The notes under the pieces were generated by a model that saw nothing but the letters and a program-made list of their open reading frames with translations, ran no database searches and was not told the origin of the DNA. Shown here piece after piece: positions 34,179 through 42,642 of a stretch of DNA of 64,000 bases; position 1 is the first letter of the stretch, and each line of letters opens with the position of its first letter. Source of the DNA: Flavobacterium sp. 83 (GTDB lineage Bacteria > Bacteroidota > Bacteroidia > Flavobacteriales > Flavobacteriaceae); NCBI RefSeq assembly GCF_000744835.1, contig NZ_JQMS01000001.1:2976001-3040000 (forward strand), written 5' to 3'. A program made the translations under genes and the position numbers.

Positions 34179-34229
34179 AATTAGGAACTGCCTTTATATT
34201 TTTAAAATGTATAAAAGTGCAGTTTAATT
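34179..34229 (+). other. Long hairpin downstream of the structured region
   Basis: AATTA-GG-AACTGC (34179-34191) pairs with GCAGTT-TAATT (34219-34229) with a GG bulge, and internally TTTATA (34193-34198) pairs with TATAAA (34210-34215). The left side repeats the word ATTAGGAA that also opens the structured region at 34003. A further AT-rich hairpin GTAATAAA/TTTATTAC is at 34236-34258. Confidence 0.4.
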
Positions 34230-34290
34230 GAAATTGTAATAAAGTAATTTTTTATTACAAAAATTATTTGTTGTTAAATTTTGTTGAGAT

Positions 34291-34325
34291 AAAAGGCGGG
34301 GTAGGAAATCTATCTCGCTTTTTTT
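34291..34325 (+). terminator. Rho-independent terminator after ilvC / structured RNA
   Basis: GCGGGGTAG (34296-34304) pairs with CTATCTCGC (34310-34318) over 9 bp with two G-U pairs, loop GAAAT, followed by TTTTTTT (34319-34325). A is present on the 5' side opposite the U-run. It ends the ilv transcript or the RNA upstream, 157 nt before acs. Confidence 0.8.
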
Positions 34326-34482
34326 GTTTGTATCAAAATTTTATAAAACAGTAAAAAACGAACAAATTATCATTAAAAAGTTATTTTTTTTATTTAATAT
34401 TTAAATTTCTATAGGAATTTATAATTTAAATAATTTTAAGAATAGCTTGAGATTTAATACTTTTATAAAAAATTAAAAAAAC

Positions 34483-36390
34483 ATGAGCTACTATAAAATT
34501 GATAATTTAGAACAATATTTTAAACATTATAATAAATCAGTTCGTGAGCCAAGAAAATTTTGGGGTAAAATAGCAGAAGAAAATTTTACATGGTACCAGC
34601 AATGGGATAAAGTTGTAGATTTTAATATGGCTGAAGCAGAAGTAAAATGGTTTACGGAAGCTAAAGTGAATATGACTAAAAACTGTATTGACAGACATCT
34701 TGCTAAAAGAGGTGATAAAACGGCTATTATTTTTGAACCAAACGATCCTACAGAAACAGCTTTACATATTTCTTATAATGAATTACACCAAAGTGTTTGC
34801 AAAATGGCAAACGTTTTGCGTGAACAAGGTATAAAAAAAGGAGATCGTGTTTGTATTTATTTACCAATGATTCCTGAATTGGCAATAACTACATTAGCGT
34901 GTGCCAGAATTGGGGCAATCCATTCCGTTGTTTTTGCTGGATTTTCAGCTTCGGCAGTTGCAACTAGAATTAATGATAGTGAATGCAAAATGGTCATCAC
35001 ATCAGATGGTGGTTACCGTGGTAATAAAACTATTGATTTAAAAGGAATAATTGATGAAGCATTGATAAATTGTCCTTGTGTTTCAAATGTTTTAGTAGTT
35101 AAAAGGACGAATACAACTGTAAATATGAAAGAAAGTCGTGACCAATGGTTGCAACCTCTTTTAGACGAAGCATCGGACAATAATGTAGCTGAAATTATGG
35201 ATGCCGAAGATCCGTTGTTTATTCTTTATACTTCCGGTTCTACAGGTAAACCAAAAGGAATGGTACATACTACAGCAGGATACATGGTTTATACTGCTTA
35301 CACGTTTAAAAATGTTTTTAATCATGAAGAAAACGATATTTTTTGGTGTACCGCTGATATAGGATGGATTACGGGACATTCTTACGCTCTATATGGTCCA
35401 TTATTGAATGGCGGAACTACTGTTATTTTTGAAGGAGTTCCTTCTTATCCTGATTTTAGTCGTTTCTGGGAAATTATCGAAAAACATAAAGTTACTCAGT
35501 TTTACACTGCACCAACCGCTATTCGTGCTTTAGCAAAAGAAAGCTTAGAATATGTACAAAAATTCCCTTTAAAATCATTAAAAGTAATCGGTTCAGTAGG
35601 TGAGCCTATCAACGAAGAAGCTTGGCATTGGTATAATGACCATGTTGGAGATAAAAGATGTCCTGTAGTAGATACATGGTGGCAAACTGAAACAGGTGGA
35701 ATTATGATTTCTCCAATCGCTTTTGTAACGCCAACTAAACCAACTTATGCAACTTTACCATTACCTGGAATTCAACCGGTATTGATGGATGAAAAACGAA
35801 ATGAAATAGAAGGCAATCAAGTGGTAGGAAGTTTGTGTATTAAATTTCCATGGCCTGGAATTGCCAGAACCATTTGGGGAGATCATCAAAGATATATAGA
35901 TACTTATTTTTCTACTTTTCCAGGAAAATATTTCACTGGAGACGGTGCTTTACGTGACGAAGTAGGGTATTATAGAATTACAGGTCGTGTAGATGATGTT
36001 GTTATTGTTTCGGGACATAATTTAGGAACTGCCCCTATTGAAGATGCAATTAATGAGCATCCTGCAGTAGCAGAATCCGCAATTGTAGGTTTCCCGCATG
36101 ATGTAAAAGGAAATGCATTATACGGTTTTGTTATTCTAAAAGAAACTGGAGAAACAAGAAATAAAGAAAATCTTATCAAAGAAATAAATCAGCATATATC
36201 AGATCATATCGGTCCAATTGCTAAATTAGATAAAATTCAATTTGTTTCCGGTCTACCAAAAACCCGTTCAGGAAAAATCATGCGTAGAATTCTACGTAAA
36301 ATAGCCGAAGGAGATTATTCGAATTTTGGAGATACTACAACATTATTAAATCCTGAAATTGTAGAAGAAATAAAAGAAGGAAAATTGTAA
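34483..36390 (+). CDS. acs: Acetyl-CoA synthetase
   Basis: A 635-residue AMP-forming acetate-CoA ligase. Adenylation motifs: YTSGSTGKPKGMVHT, TWWQTETGG, YFTGDGALRDEVGYYRITGRVDDVV, and the C-terminal SGKIMRRILRKIA whose Lys is the acetylation site in other Acs proteins. It activates acetate for the glyoxylate or TCA cycles. It has its own terminator at 36398-36429. The DUF294/exonuclease pair often found near acs lies 5.7 kb further on, beyond a biosynthetic cluster. Confidence 0.96.
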   Translation: MSYYKIDNLEQYFKHYNKSVREPRKFWGKIAEENFTWYQQWDKVVDFNMAEAEVKWFTEAKVNMTKNCIDRHLAKRGDKTAIIFEPNDPTETALHISYNELHQSVCKMANVLREQGIKKGDRVCIYLPMIPELAITTLACARIGAIHSVVFAGFSASAVATRINDSECKMVITSDGGYRGNKTIDLKGIIDEALINCPCVSNVLVVKRTNTTVNMKESRDQWLQPLLDEASDNNVAEIMDAEDPLFILYTSGSTGKPKGMVHTTAGYMVYTAYTFKNVFNHEENDIFWCTADIGWITGHSYALYGPLLNGGTTVIFEGVPSYPDFSRFWEIIEKHKVTQFYTAPTAIRALAKESLEYVQKFPLKSLKVIGSVGEPINEEAWHWYNDHVGDKRCPVVDTWWQTETGGIMISPIAFVTPTKPTYATLPLPGIQPVLMDEKRNEIEGNQVVGSLCIKFPWPGIARTIWGDHQRYIDTYFSTFPGKYFTGDGALRDEVGYYRITGRVDDVVIVSGHNLGTAPIEDAINEHPAVAESAIVGFPHDVKGNALYGFVILKETGETRNKENLIKEINQHISDHIGPIAKLDKIQFVSGLPKTRSGKIMRRILRKIAEGDYSNFGDTTTLLNPEIVEEIKEGKL

Positions 36391-36397
36391 ATTAATT

Positions 36398-36429
36398 AAA
36401 AGCTGTTTGTAATAAAACAGCTTTTTTTT
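36398..36429 (+). terminator. Rho-independent terminator of acs
   Basis: AAAAGCTGTTT (36398-36408) pairs with AAACAGCTTTT (36415-36425) over 11 bp, loop of 6 nt, running into a T8 tract. It lies just past the acs stop and isolates it from the biosynthetic cluster. Confidence 0.88.
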
Positions 36430-36546
36430 GGCTTAATTGTAATACAACACCCAACATTTCTAGATAACAAACAATAATTAATTATGTAAGTTTTTTATTA
36501 AATATCATAACTACATTAATAAACAAATCCATAAATTTACTTCAGT

Positions 36547-37674
36547 ATGAAAAATAAGGAAGTCTTAATTATTGGTGGTGGTTTAGCAGGTTTGACTGCT
36601 GCAATTCATTTGTCAAAAATTGGATTTAAAATTACTGTTGTTGAAAAAAATGAATTTCCAAAGCACAAAGTTTGTGGAGAATATATTTCCAATGAAGTTT
36701 TACCTTATTTCAATTGGCTTGATTTAAAAATAGCTGATTTACACCCTGCAACAATAACAAAACTTAACTTTTCGACAGCTAAAGGAAAGACAATTAAAAG
36801 TACTTTGCCTCTTGGAGGATTTGGAATTAGTCGGTATGCTCTTGATGAATATTTATATAAAAAAGCAATTGCAAATGGTTGTACAATTATTCAGGATTAT
36901 GTAGAAACAATCGTTTTTGAAAATGAAATATTTACCGTAACAACTTCAAAAAAAACTATTTTAAAAGCTAAAATTGTAATTGGAGCTTTTGGCAAACGTT
37001 CAATTATTGATCAAAAACTAAATCGTAATTTTATCCAAAAAAAATCACCTTGGTTGGCTGTAAAAGGTCATTATTCTGGAGATATTCCTAGTGATATAGT
37101 TGGATTACATAATTTTAATGGTGGTTATTGTGGTGTTTCAAAAGTAGAAAACAATATAATTAATATATGTTATTTAGCAGATTACGAAACCTTTAAGAAG
37201 TTTAAAAACGTTGAAGAATATCAAAATAACGTCGTTTTTCAAAACCCACATTTAAAAACAATTTTCGAAAACACTAACTTACTTTTTGAAAAACCGTTAA
37301 CAATAAGCCAAATATCTTTTGAAAAAAAACAAGCGGTTGAGAATCATATATTAATGATTGGAGATACAGCTGGACTAATTCATCCTTTATGTGGAAATGG
37401 AATGGCAATGGCTATCCATAGTGCTAAAATTGTGTCTGAATTAGTAGCGAAATATTGCAATGATGACATCAAATCCAGAAACGAATTAGAAGAAAAATAC
37501 AATAAGGAATGGAATTCTAATTTTAGTAAAAGATTAAAAATAGGGAAGCTTTTATCTAATCTTTTGCAAAATCAAAAACTTTCAGGTCTATTGATGCGTA
37601 TATTGATTACATTTCCTTTTTTATTACCGAAGATTATAAAAAAAACGCATGGAAAACCTATAATTTTAAACTGA
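36547..37674 (+). CDS. FAD-dependent oxidoreductase/monooxygenase (geranylgeranyl-reductase-like)
   Basis: A 375-residue flavoprotein. FAD-binding motifs: VLIIGGGLAGLTAAIHLSK (residues 5-23), KVCGEYIS near residue 40, and the GD motif MIGDTAGLIHPLCGNGMAMA near residue 275. The VCGEYIS and HPLCGNGMA words are typical of the geranylgeranyl reductase/aromatic hydroxylase-like branch found in polyketide clusters. It is the first gene of a seven-gene type III PKS cluster, 3 nt from the methyltransferase. It likely oxidises or halts reactive intermediates on the PKS product; inferred from context only. Confidence 0.85.
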   Translation: MKNKEVLIIGGGLAGLTAAIHLSKIGFKITVVEKNEFPKHKVCGEYISNEVLPYFNWLDLKIADLHPATITKLNFSTAKGKTIKSTLPLGGFGISRYALDEYLYKKAIANGCTIIQDYVETIVFENEIFTVTTSKKTILKAKIVIGAFGKRSIIDQKLNRNFIQKKSPWLAVKGHYSGDIPSDIVGLHNFNGGYCGVSKVENNIINICYLADYETFKKFKNVEEYQNNVVFQNPHLKTIFENTNLLFEKPLTISQISFEKKQAVENHILMIGDTAGLIHPLCGNGMAMAIHSAKIVSELVAKYCNDDIKSRNELEEKYNKEWNSNFSKRLKIGKLLSNLLQNQKLSGLLMRILITFPFLLPKIIKKTHGKPIILN

Positions 37675-37677
37675 TAA

Positions 37678-38391
37678 ATGTTTATAAACACCAAATACAG
37701 AACGGACGAACCTGAAACTATGGATGATTTTGACATGGAAGGAGAAATCTTACGGGATGCCTTAGACAAAATTGCCAAAATCAATCAGCTTTTAGGCGGA
37801 AACCTATTAACTTTACGAGGAGTTCAACATTTGATTAAAGATATCTCAAAAGCAAATGAAATAAGTATTGTTGATGTAGGTTGTGGAAATGGTGATATGT
37901 TACGAACATTGGCAGATTTTGGATTAAAAAATAATCTTAAATTTCGATTAACTGGTATCGATGCTAATAATTTTACAATTAATCATGCGCAAAAACTATC
38001 TAAAAAATATTCTAATATATCGTACCAATGTGAAGATATATTTGATAAACCTTTTCAAGAATTAAAATACGATATTGTACTGTGTACTTTAACGTTGCAT
38101 CATTTCAAAAACAATGAAATAATTCAGTTATTGAATGTATTTAATGCTAATTCAAATGTTGGAATTGTTATAAATGATTTACAAAGGAGTTCAATAGCCT
38201 ATCGTTTATTTCAGGCATTATGTTTTGTTTTTCGATTAAATAAAATGTCCCGAGAGGATGGATTAATTTCAATTTTAAGAGGTTTCAAAAAAGAAGAATT
38301 AATTTATTTCTCGCAAAAATTAAATTTTAAAAACTATAAAATTCATTGGAAATGGGCCTTTCGCTACCAGTGGCTAATTTCGAAAATATGA
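37678..38391 (+). CDS. Class I SAM-dependent methyltransferase
   Basis: A 237-residue methyltransferase with SAM-binding motif I IVDVGCGNGDMLRTLADFG near residue 66, acidic loop LTGIDANNFTINHA, and motif IV-like DIVLCTLTLHHF. The C-terminal part (RSSIAYRLFQALCFVFRL ... WKWAFRYQWLIS) resembles methyltransferases of type III PKS loci acting on small phenolic or acyl products. It overlaps the PKS start by 4 nt (ATGA). Confidence 0.9.
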   Translation: MFINTKYRTDEPETMDDFDMEGEILRDALDKIAKINQLLGGNLLTLRGVQHLIKDISKANEISIVDVGCGNGDMLRTLADFGLKNNLKFRLTGIDANNFTINHAQKLSKKYSNISYQCEDIFDKPFQELKYDIVLCTLTLHHFKNNEIIQLLNVFNANSNVGIVINDLQRSSIAYRLFQALCFVFRLNKMSREDGLISILRGFKKEELIYFSQKLNFKNYKIHWKWAFRYQWLISKI

Positions 38392-39440
38392 GTGTAAAAA
38401 TACAAACAGTTGCAAAACAATTACCAAAATACTCCAGAACAACGGAAGAAATCATTCCATTTTTGGATGCTTGGTTAGTAGGACAAGATGAGCGTTTCAT
38501 TAGAAAAGTAAAGAAAATTTTTGAAGGTGCAGCTGTTGATAAACGCTATTCTATTATGGATCCAATTGAAGTCTTTACGAAAACTTCTTTTGAGGAAAGA
38601 AATGATATTTATGTACGCGAAGTAATTAATTTAGGCGAAAAAGTATTAGAAAAAGCATTAAAAAAAGCTAATTGGAATCCCGAAGATTTAGATTACATCA
38701 TTACGGTGAGTTGTACCGGAATTATGATTCCTTCATTAGATGCTTATTTGATTAATAAATTGAAGTTACGCCAAGATATTGTTAGGCTTCCAGTAACTGA
38801 AATGGGTTGTGCTGCCGGGATTTCGGGAATTATTTATGCTAAAAATTTTTTGCAGGCGAATCCAGGAAAACGTGCTGCAGTTATTGCGGTAGAAAGTCCG
38901 ACTGCGACATTTCAATTAGACGATTATTCGATGGCCAATATTGTAAGCGCAGCTATTTTTGGTGATGGTGCAGCTTGCGTTTTGCTTTCTTCCCATCAGG
39001 ATGACGAAGGTCCAGAAATACTAGCCGAAGAAATGTACCATTTTTATGACAACATTCAGATGATGGGTTTTAAACTCACGAACTCAGGTTTGCAGATGGT
39101 ATTGGATATTGAAGTTCCTGAAACCATTGCATCACATTTTCCTGATATTATTAATCCATTTTTAGAAAAGAATAAGGAAACTATAGAAACTATCGATCAT
39201 TTAATTTTTCATCCTGGAGGTAAAAAAATTGTTCAAACGGTTGAAGGTTTATTTTCGGATTTGGGAAAAAACATCGATGATACAAAAGAAGTGTTGCGAT
39301 TGTATGGAAACATGTCAAGTGCGACTGTTTTATATGTTTTAGAACGAATTATCGACAGTAAACCTAAAAAAGGAGAAAAAGGATTGATGTTGAGTTTTGG
39401 TCCGGGATTTTCGGCACAACGTGTTTTATTGCAGTTTTAG
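38388..39440 (+). CDS. Type III polyketide synthase
   Basis: A 350-residue chalcone-synthase-fold enzyme. The catalytic triad is intact: Cys141 in VTEMGCAAGISG, His275 in IFHPGGKKI, Asn308 in YGNMSSATVL. The cyclisation loop SFGPGFSAQ is at residues 336-344. Such enzymes extend an acyl-CoA (or acyl-ACP) starter with malonyl-CoA and cyclise it to pyrones, resorcinols or phloroglucinols. The ATG at 38388 is chosen because it overlaps the methyltransferase stop by 4 nt and gives the normal N-terminus. Dedicated ACP, ketosynthase and dehydratase genes follow, suggesting an ACP-made starter. Confidence 0.94.
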   Translation: MSVKIQTVAKQLPKYSRTTEEIIPFLDAWLVGQDERFIRKVKKIFEGAAVDKRYSIMDPIEVFTKTSFEERNDIYVREVINLGEKVLEKALKKANWNPEDLDYIITVSCTGIMIPSLDAYLINKLKLRQDIVRLPVTEMGCAAGISGIIYAKNFLQANPGKRAAVIAVESPTATFQLDDYSMANIVSAAIFGDGAACVLLSSHQDDEGPEILAEEMYHFYDNIQMMGFKLTNSGLQMVLDIEVPETIASHFPDIINPFLEKNKETIETIDHLIFHPGGKKIVQTVEGLFSDLGKNIDDTKEVLRLYGNMSSATVLYVLERIIDSKPKKGEKGLMLSFGPGFSAQRVLLQF

Positions 39441-39452
39441 CTCTTTAGCCCA

Positions 39453-39881
39453 ATGAGAAAAGAAGAAATCATATCAAAATTACCCTATTCTAAACCTTTT
39501 TTGTTTGTAGATGAGCTTGTACGAATTGACGAAAATGGGGTAGAAGGAAACTATACCTTTGACGAATCGTTAGATTTTTATAAAGGGCATTTTAAAGATA
39601 ATCCGGTAACTCCAGGTGTAATTTTAACTGAAGTTATGGCGCAAATTGGGTTAGCTTGTTTAGGGATTTTTTTATTAAATGATTCATTTAATAAAAACAC
39701 TTCAATTGCTTTAACATCAACAGAAATAGAGTTTTTAAAACCTGTATTTCCAAATGAAAAAGTAATTGTTATTTCAGAAAAAATATATTTTAGATTTGGA
39801 AAATTAAAATGCAAAGTGAAGATACTAAATAAAAAGGGAGAATTGGTTTGTACAGGAACAATCGCGGGAATGATAGTTTAG
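39453..39881 (+). CDS. FabZ-like 3-hydroxyacyl-ACP dehydratase
   Basis: A 142-residue hotdog protein with the FabZ/FabA active-site pattern GHFKDNPVTPGVILTEVMAQIG; His46 and Glu60 are the catalytic pair. It dehydrates 3-hydroxyacyl-ACP. Its place between a type III PKS and a FabF-like ketosynthase suggests it works on the cluster's own ACP rather than in housekeeping fatty-acid synthesis. It starts 12 nt after the PKS gene. Confidence 0.9.
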   Translation: MRKEEIISKLPYSKPFLFVDELVRIDENGVEGNYTFDESLDFYKGHFKDNPVTPGVILTEVMAQIGLACLGIFLLNDSFNKNTSIALTSTEIEFLKPVFPNEKVIVISEKIYFRFGKLKCKVKILNKKGELVCTGTIAGMIV

Positions 39882-39914
39882 GCTTTTAATCTATTATTGA
39901 AATTTAAATTGCAA

Positions 39915-41186
39915 ATGAAAAAACGTGTCGTAATTACAGGACTTGGTGTTGTTGCTCCAAACGGAGTAGGACTTGACGCTTTTACTCATGCTATAAAAAA
40001 TGGCATTTCGGGAATCAAACATGATACAGAATTAGAAAGATTGCAATTTTCTTGTCAGATTGCGGGGAAACCTGAAATTTCTACTGAATTAGCATTACAG
40101 TATTTTTCGGAATTAGAATTGAGAAATTTCAATTCAACGGGAATTTTATATGGTGTTATTGCTGGAATTGATGCATGGAAAGATGCGGGTTTATCATTAG
40201 AAATTAATGAAGAACCGGATTGGGATAGTGGAACTATTTTTGGGGCAGGAACATCAGGAATTGATAAATTTCGAGAAAGCATTTATAAAATAGACGATTT
40301 TCAAACCCGAAGATTAGGAAGTACAGCCGTGGTACAAACAATGAATAGCGGTGTGAGTGCCTACTTAGCAGGAAAATTAGGATTAGGAAACCAAGTCACT
40401 ACAAATTCTTCTGCATGTACAACAGGAACCGAAAGTATTTTGATGGCGTATGAGCGTATAAAATCAGGGCGGGCAAAACGTATTTTGGCTGGAAGTACAA
40501 GTGATTCTGGACCCTATATTTGGGGTGGATTTGATGCTATGAAAGTCTGTACTTTTAAACATAATGAAAATCCGGAACAAGGCTCAAGGCCAATGTCTGA
40601 AAGTGCATCAGGTTTTGTTCCAGGAAGTGGAGCAGGAGCTTTAGTCTTGGAAGATTTAGAAAGTGCATTGGCACGAGGTGCTAAAATCTACGCAGAAATT
40701 TTGGGAGGAAATGTAAATTCTGGTGGTCAACGCGGTTTAGGAACTATGACTGCTCCAAATCCCATAGCCGTTCAAAAATGTATTAAAAATGCCATTGAAA
40801 ATGCTGGAATTTCTGCCAATGATATTGACGCTATAAATGGACATTTAACAGCCACATCCAAAGATAGTTTAGAAATTCAGAATTGGAGTGAAGCTTTGGA
40901 CAGGAAAGAAAAAGATTTCCCCTATATAAACTCCTTGAAATCAATGGTTGGACATTGCTTATCAGGAGCAGGGAGTATAGAAAGTGTGGCCTCAATATTG
41001 CAATTAGATGAAGGATTTATTTTCCCGAATATTAATTGCGCTGATTTAAACCCTGAAATTACCGCTCTGATTGACGAATCAAGAATTCCGATACGATTGA
41101 TTGAAAAAGAGATAAATATTATTGCCAAAGCCAGTTTTGGTTTTGGAGATGTGAACGGTTGTGTAATTTTTAAAAAGTATATTTAG
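39915..41186 (+). CDS. FabF-like beta-ketoacyl-ACP synthase
   Basis: A 423-residue thiolase-fold condensing enzyme. The catalytic Cys168 is in TTNSSACTTGTESI, with His310 in INGHLTATSKDS and His347 in SLKSMVGHCLSGAGS, so the Cys-His-His triad is complete. The second motif deviates from the usual NAHGTST (here NGHLTAT), which marks a specialised family. The ATG at 39915 gives MKKRVVITGLGVVAPNG, the standard FabF N-terminus; an upstream TTG at 39897 is less likely. With the adjoining ACP and dehydratase it forms a mini fatty-acid synthase lacking its own ketoreductase and enoyl reductase. Confidence 0.92.
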   Translation: MKKRVVITGLGVVAPNGVGLDAFTHAIKNGISGIKHDTELERLQFSCQIAGKPEISTELALQYFSELELRNFNSTGILYGVIAGIDAWKDAGLSLEINEEPDWDSGTIFGAGTSGIDKFRESIYKIDDFQTRRLGSTAVVQTMNSGVSAYLAGKLGLGNQVTTNSSACTTGTESILMAYERIKSGRAKRILAGSTSDSGPYIWGGFDAMKVCTFKHNENPEQGSRPMSESASGFVPGSGAGALVLEDLESALARGAKIYAEILGGNVNSGGQRGLGTMTAPNPIAVQKCIKNAIENAGISANDIDAINGHLTATSKDSLEIQNWSEALDRKEKDFPYINSLKSMVGHCLSGAGSIESVASILQLDEGFIFPNINCADLNPEITALIDESRIPIRLIEKEINIIAKASFGFGDVNGCVIFKKYI

Positions 41187-41261
41187 TCACAAATTCGCCC
41201 ATTTTAAATTTGAAATGAATTAAAAAAAAACTAAGAATCAACGCTAAGAAATAAACAAACT

Positions 41262-41516
41262 ATGGACAAACAAGAAATAATTGAGAAATTAAAAAATATT
41301 ATTAAGCCTTATGTTCAAAATAAAGTGGCTTTTGATAATCTTACCGAGGACACTGATTTTATTAATGATTTAAAAATAAATTCCGCTAATTTGGTTGATG
41401 TGATTTTAGATATTGAAGAAGAATTTAATATTATAATCGATAATGAATCTATGGAAAAAATGCTTGATTTGAAAGCAGCTATGGCGATAATTGAAACAAA
41501 ATTAGCTGAAAAGTGA
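41262..41516 (+). CDS. Acyl carrier protein
   Basis: An 84-residue, acidic, four-helix ACP. The phosphopantetheine serine is most likely Ser41 in INDLKINSANLVDVIL, replacing the usual DSL with NSA. The dedicated phosphopantetheinyl transferase gene overlaps its end by 4 nt (GTGA). It presumably carries the chain made by the cluster's ketosynthase and dehydratase. Confidence 0.9.
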   Translation: MDKQEIIEKLKNIIKPYVQNKVAFDNLTEDTDFINDLKINSANLVDVILDIEEEFNIIIDNESMEKMLDLKAAMAIIETKLAEK

Positions 41517-42004
41517 TTGGAAACGACATTATAGATTTGGCTTTAGCCAAAAAAGAAAGCAATTGGAAACGGAAAGGATTTTTAGATAAAATCTTTACTC
41601 CAAAAGAGCAGTTATTAATTTTTAATGTCATTAATCCTGAAGTTATGGTTTGGAATTTATGGAGCAGGAAAGAAGCTGCTTATAAAATCTATAATAGGGA
41701 AACAGGAATTAGGGCATTTTTCCCTTTGCAATTAGAGTGCCATTATGAGAGTGAAACTTTAGGGACTGTTACCTGTAATGGAAATACATATTTTACACAT
41801 ACGATTATTTCAGAGGAATTTATTCATTCTATTGCAGTTGCAAAAAAAGAATATTTTAATGCAATAAAGAGTTTAAATACTAAAACTAAAATCAGTAAAA
41901 TAAATGGAATTCCTTTTATAATTGATAGTCAAACCCAAAAAGCTAGCCCGGTTTCGATTAGTCATCATGGGCGTTTTTGGGAAGGAATAAAGTTGTCCAA
42001 TTGA
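41513..42004 (+). CDS. 4'-phosphopantetheinyl transferase (AcpS-like)
   Basis: A 163-residue transferase that attaches phosphopantetheine from CoA to the ACP serine. Metal/CoA motifs are GNDIIDLALAKK at the N-terminus and WSRKEAAYKIYN in the middle. The start is GTG at 41513, overlapping the ACP stop by 4 nt, so it is translationally coupled to its likely substrate. Length and NDIIDL motif fit AcpS/half-Sfp types. Confidence 0.88.
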   Translation: MIGNDIIDLALAKKESNWKRKGFLDKIFTPKEQLLIFNVINPEVMVWNLWSRKEAAYKIYNRETGIRAFFPLQLECHYESETLGTVTCNGNTYFTHTIISEEFIHSIAVAKKEYFNAIKSLNTKTKISKINGIPFIIDSQTQKASPVSISHHGRFWEGIKLSN

Positions 42005-42026
42005 ATCCCTCTTAAAAGCTTCAATT

Positions 42027-42045
42027 ATTGATTCAAGGAATCAAT
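42027..42045. terminator. Hairpin between convergent PPTase and exonuclease genes
   Basis: ATTGATTC (42027-42034) and GAATCAAT (42038-42045) form an 8-bp perfect stem with loop AAG between two convergent genes. No strong U-run; it may act as a weak bidirectional terminator. Confidence 0.4.
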
Positions 42046-42641
42046 TACTTTATCCCCAATCTAGATTTTAATTTTAAAAAGAGTAAAGCAATTTTGTAAG
42101 CATCCTCAGAAGAAGAATTTCTATCGCTTTTTGGAATTTTGAAAATAGTACACAATTCGTCCAAAGAAAATTGGCGGTCGTTTATATCCAGAAGTTTTCG
42201 ATACATTACATCTATATCTAAAGCTTCATTTTTTAATCGACCACAATCTAATCTTTCAAGAGCTGCATTAATCATTTCTACATCAAAATCGATATGGTGT
42301 CCCACTAAAACTGCATTTCCTATAAAAACTATTAAAGACTGGATTGCTTCAGATTCTCCAAGCTTTTTCATTTTACTTTCAACTATAAACTCATTAGAAA
42401 GTCCGTTATCGTGTAAAAATTTATATTGTAATAAAACCGCTTCAAAACTATCTCCAATAATAACACTGTTATTGACTACCGCAAAAGAACCGATCGATAA
42501 AATAACGTCTTTAGTAGGATTTAAGCCTGAAGTTTCAGTTGATAAAATAACAAAACGATTCGGTTTTTTTTCAAATTTTGAAATATACGTTTTCCAAAAT
42601 TCTGGGTGTTCTTTATTAATATTTTTAAGCCAGTCTAACAT
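42045..42641 (-). CDS. DEDDh-type 3'-5' exonuclease homologue with degenerate active site
   Basis: A 198-residue DnaQ-like fold. Exo I normally reads DTETTG; here it is STETSG, so the first acidic ligand is Ser34 while Glu36 remains. Exo II (VGHHIDFDVEMIN, Asp120) is intact. In Exo III the Asp is present (Asp180 in SSSEDAYKIA), but the expected His five residues before it is Asn175. Two of five catalytic positions are altered, so nuclease activity is doubtful; it may bind nucleic acid or nucleotide only. It follows the DUF294 gene by 1 nt; such pairs are recurrent near acs in many bacteria, as I recall. Confidence 0.85.
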   Translation of the reverse strand: MLDWLKNINKEHPEFWKTYISKFEKKPNRFVILSTETSGLNPTKDVILSIGSFAVVNNSVIIGDSFEAVLLQYKFLHDNGLSNEFIVESKMKKLGESEAIQSLIVFIGNAVLVGHHIDFDVEMINAALERLDCGRLKNEALDIDVMYRKLLDINDRQFSLDELCTIFKIPKSDRNSSSEDAYKIALLFLKLKSRLGIK

Positions 42642-42642
42642 G

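Larger units (their letters stand above)
33999..34482. other. 484-nt gene-free spacer between ilvC and acs
   Basis: No coding frame is supported here. The first ~330 nt are densely structured (candidate RNA at 34006-34165, hairpins at 34179-34229 and 34236-34258, terminator ending at 34325). The remaining ~155 nt are very AT-rich and should hold the acs promoter; TACTTTTA at 34458-34465 is one base off the -7 consensus. Confidence 0.6.

Noticed and set aside
36547..42004. PKS cluster as a recently acquired genomic island
   Set aside because: No integrase, tRNA, direct repeats or clear compositional shift; codon use looks like the neighbours. Only the interruption of a usual gene pair hints at insertion.
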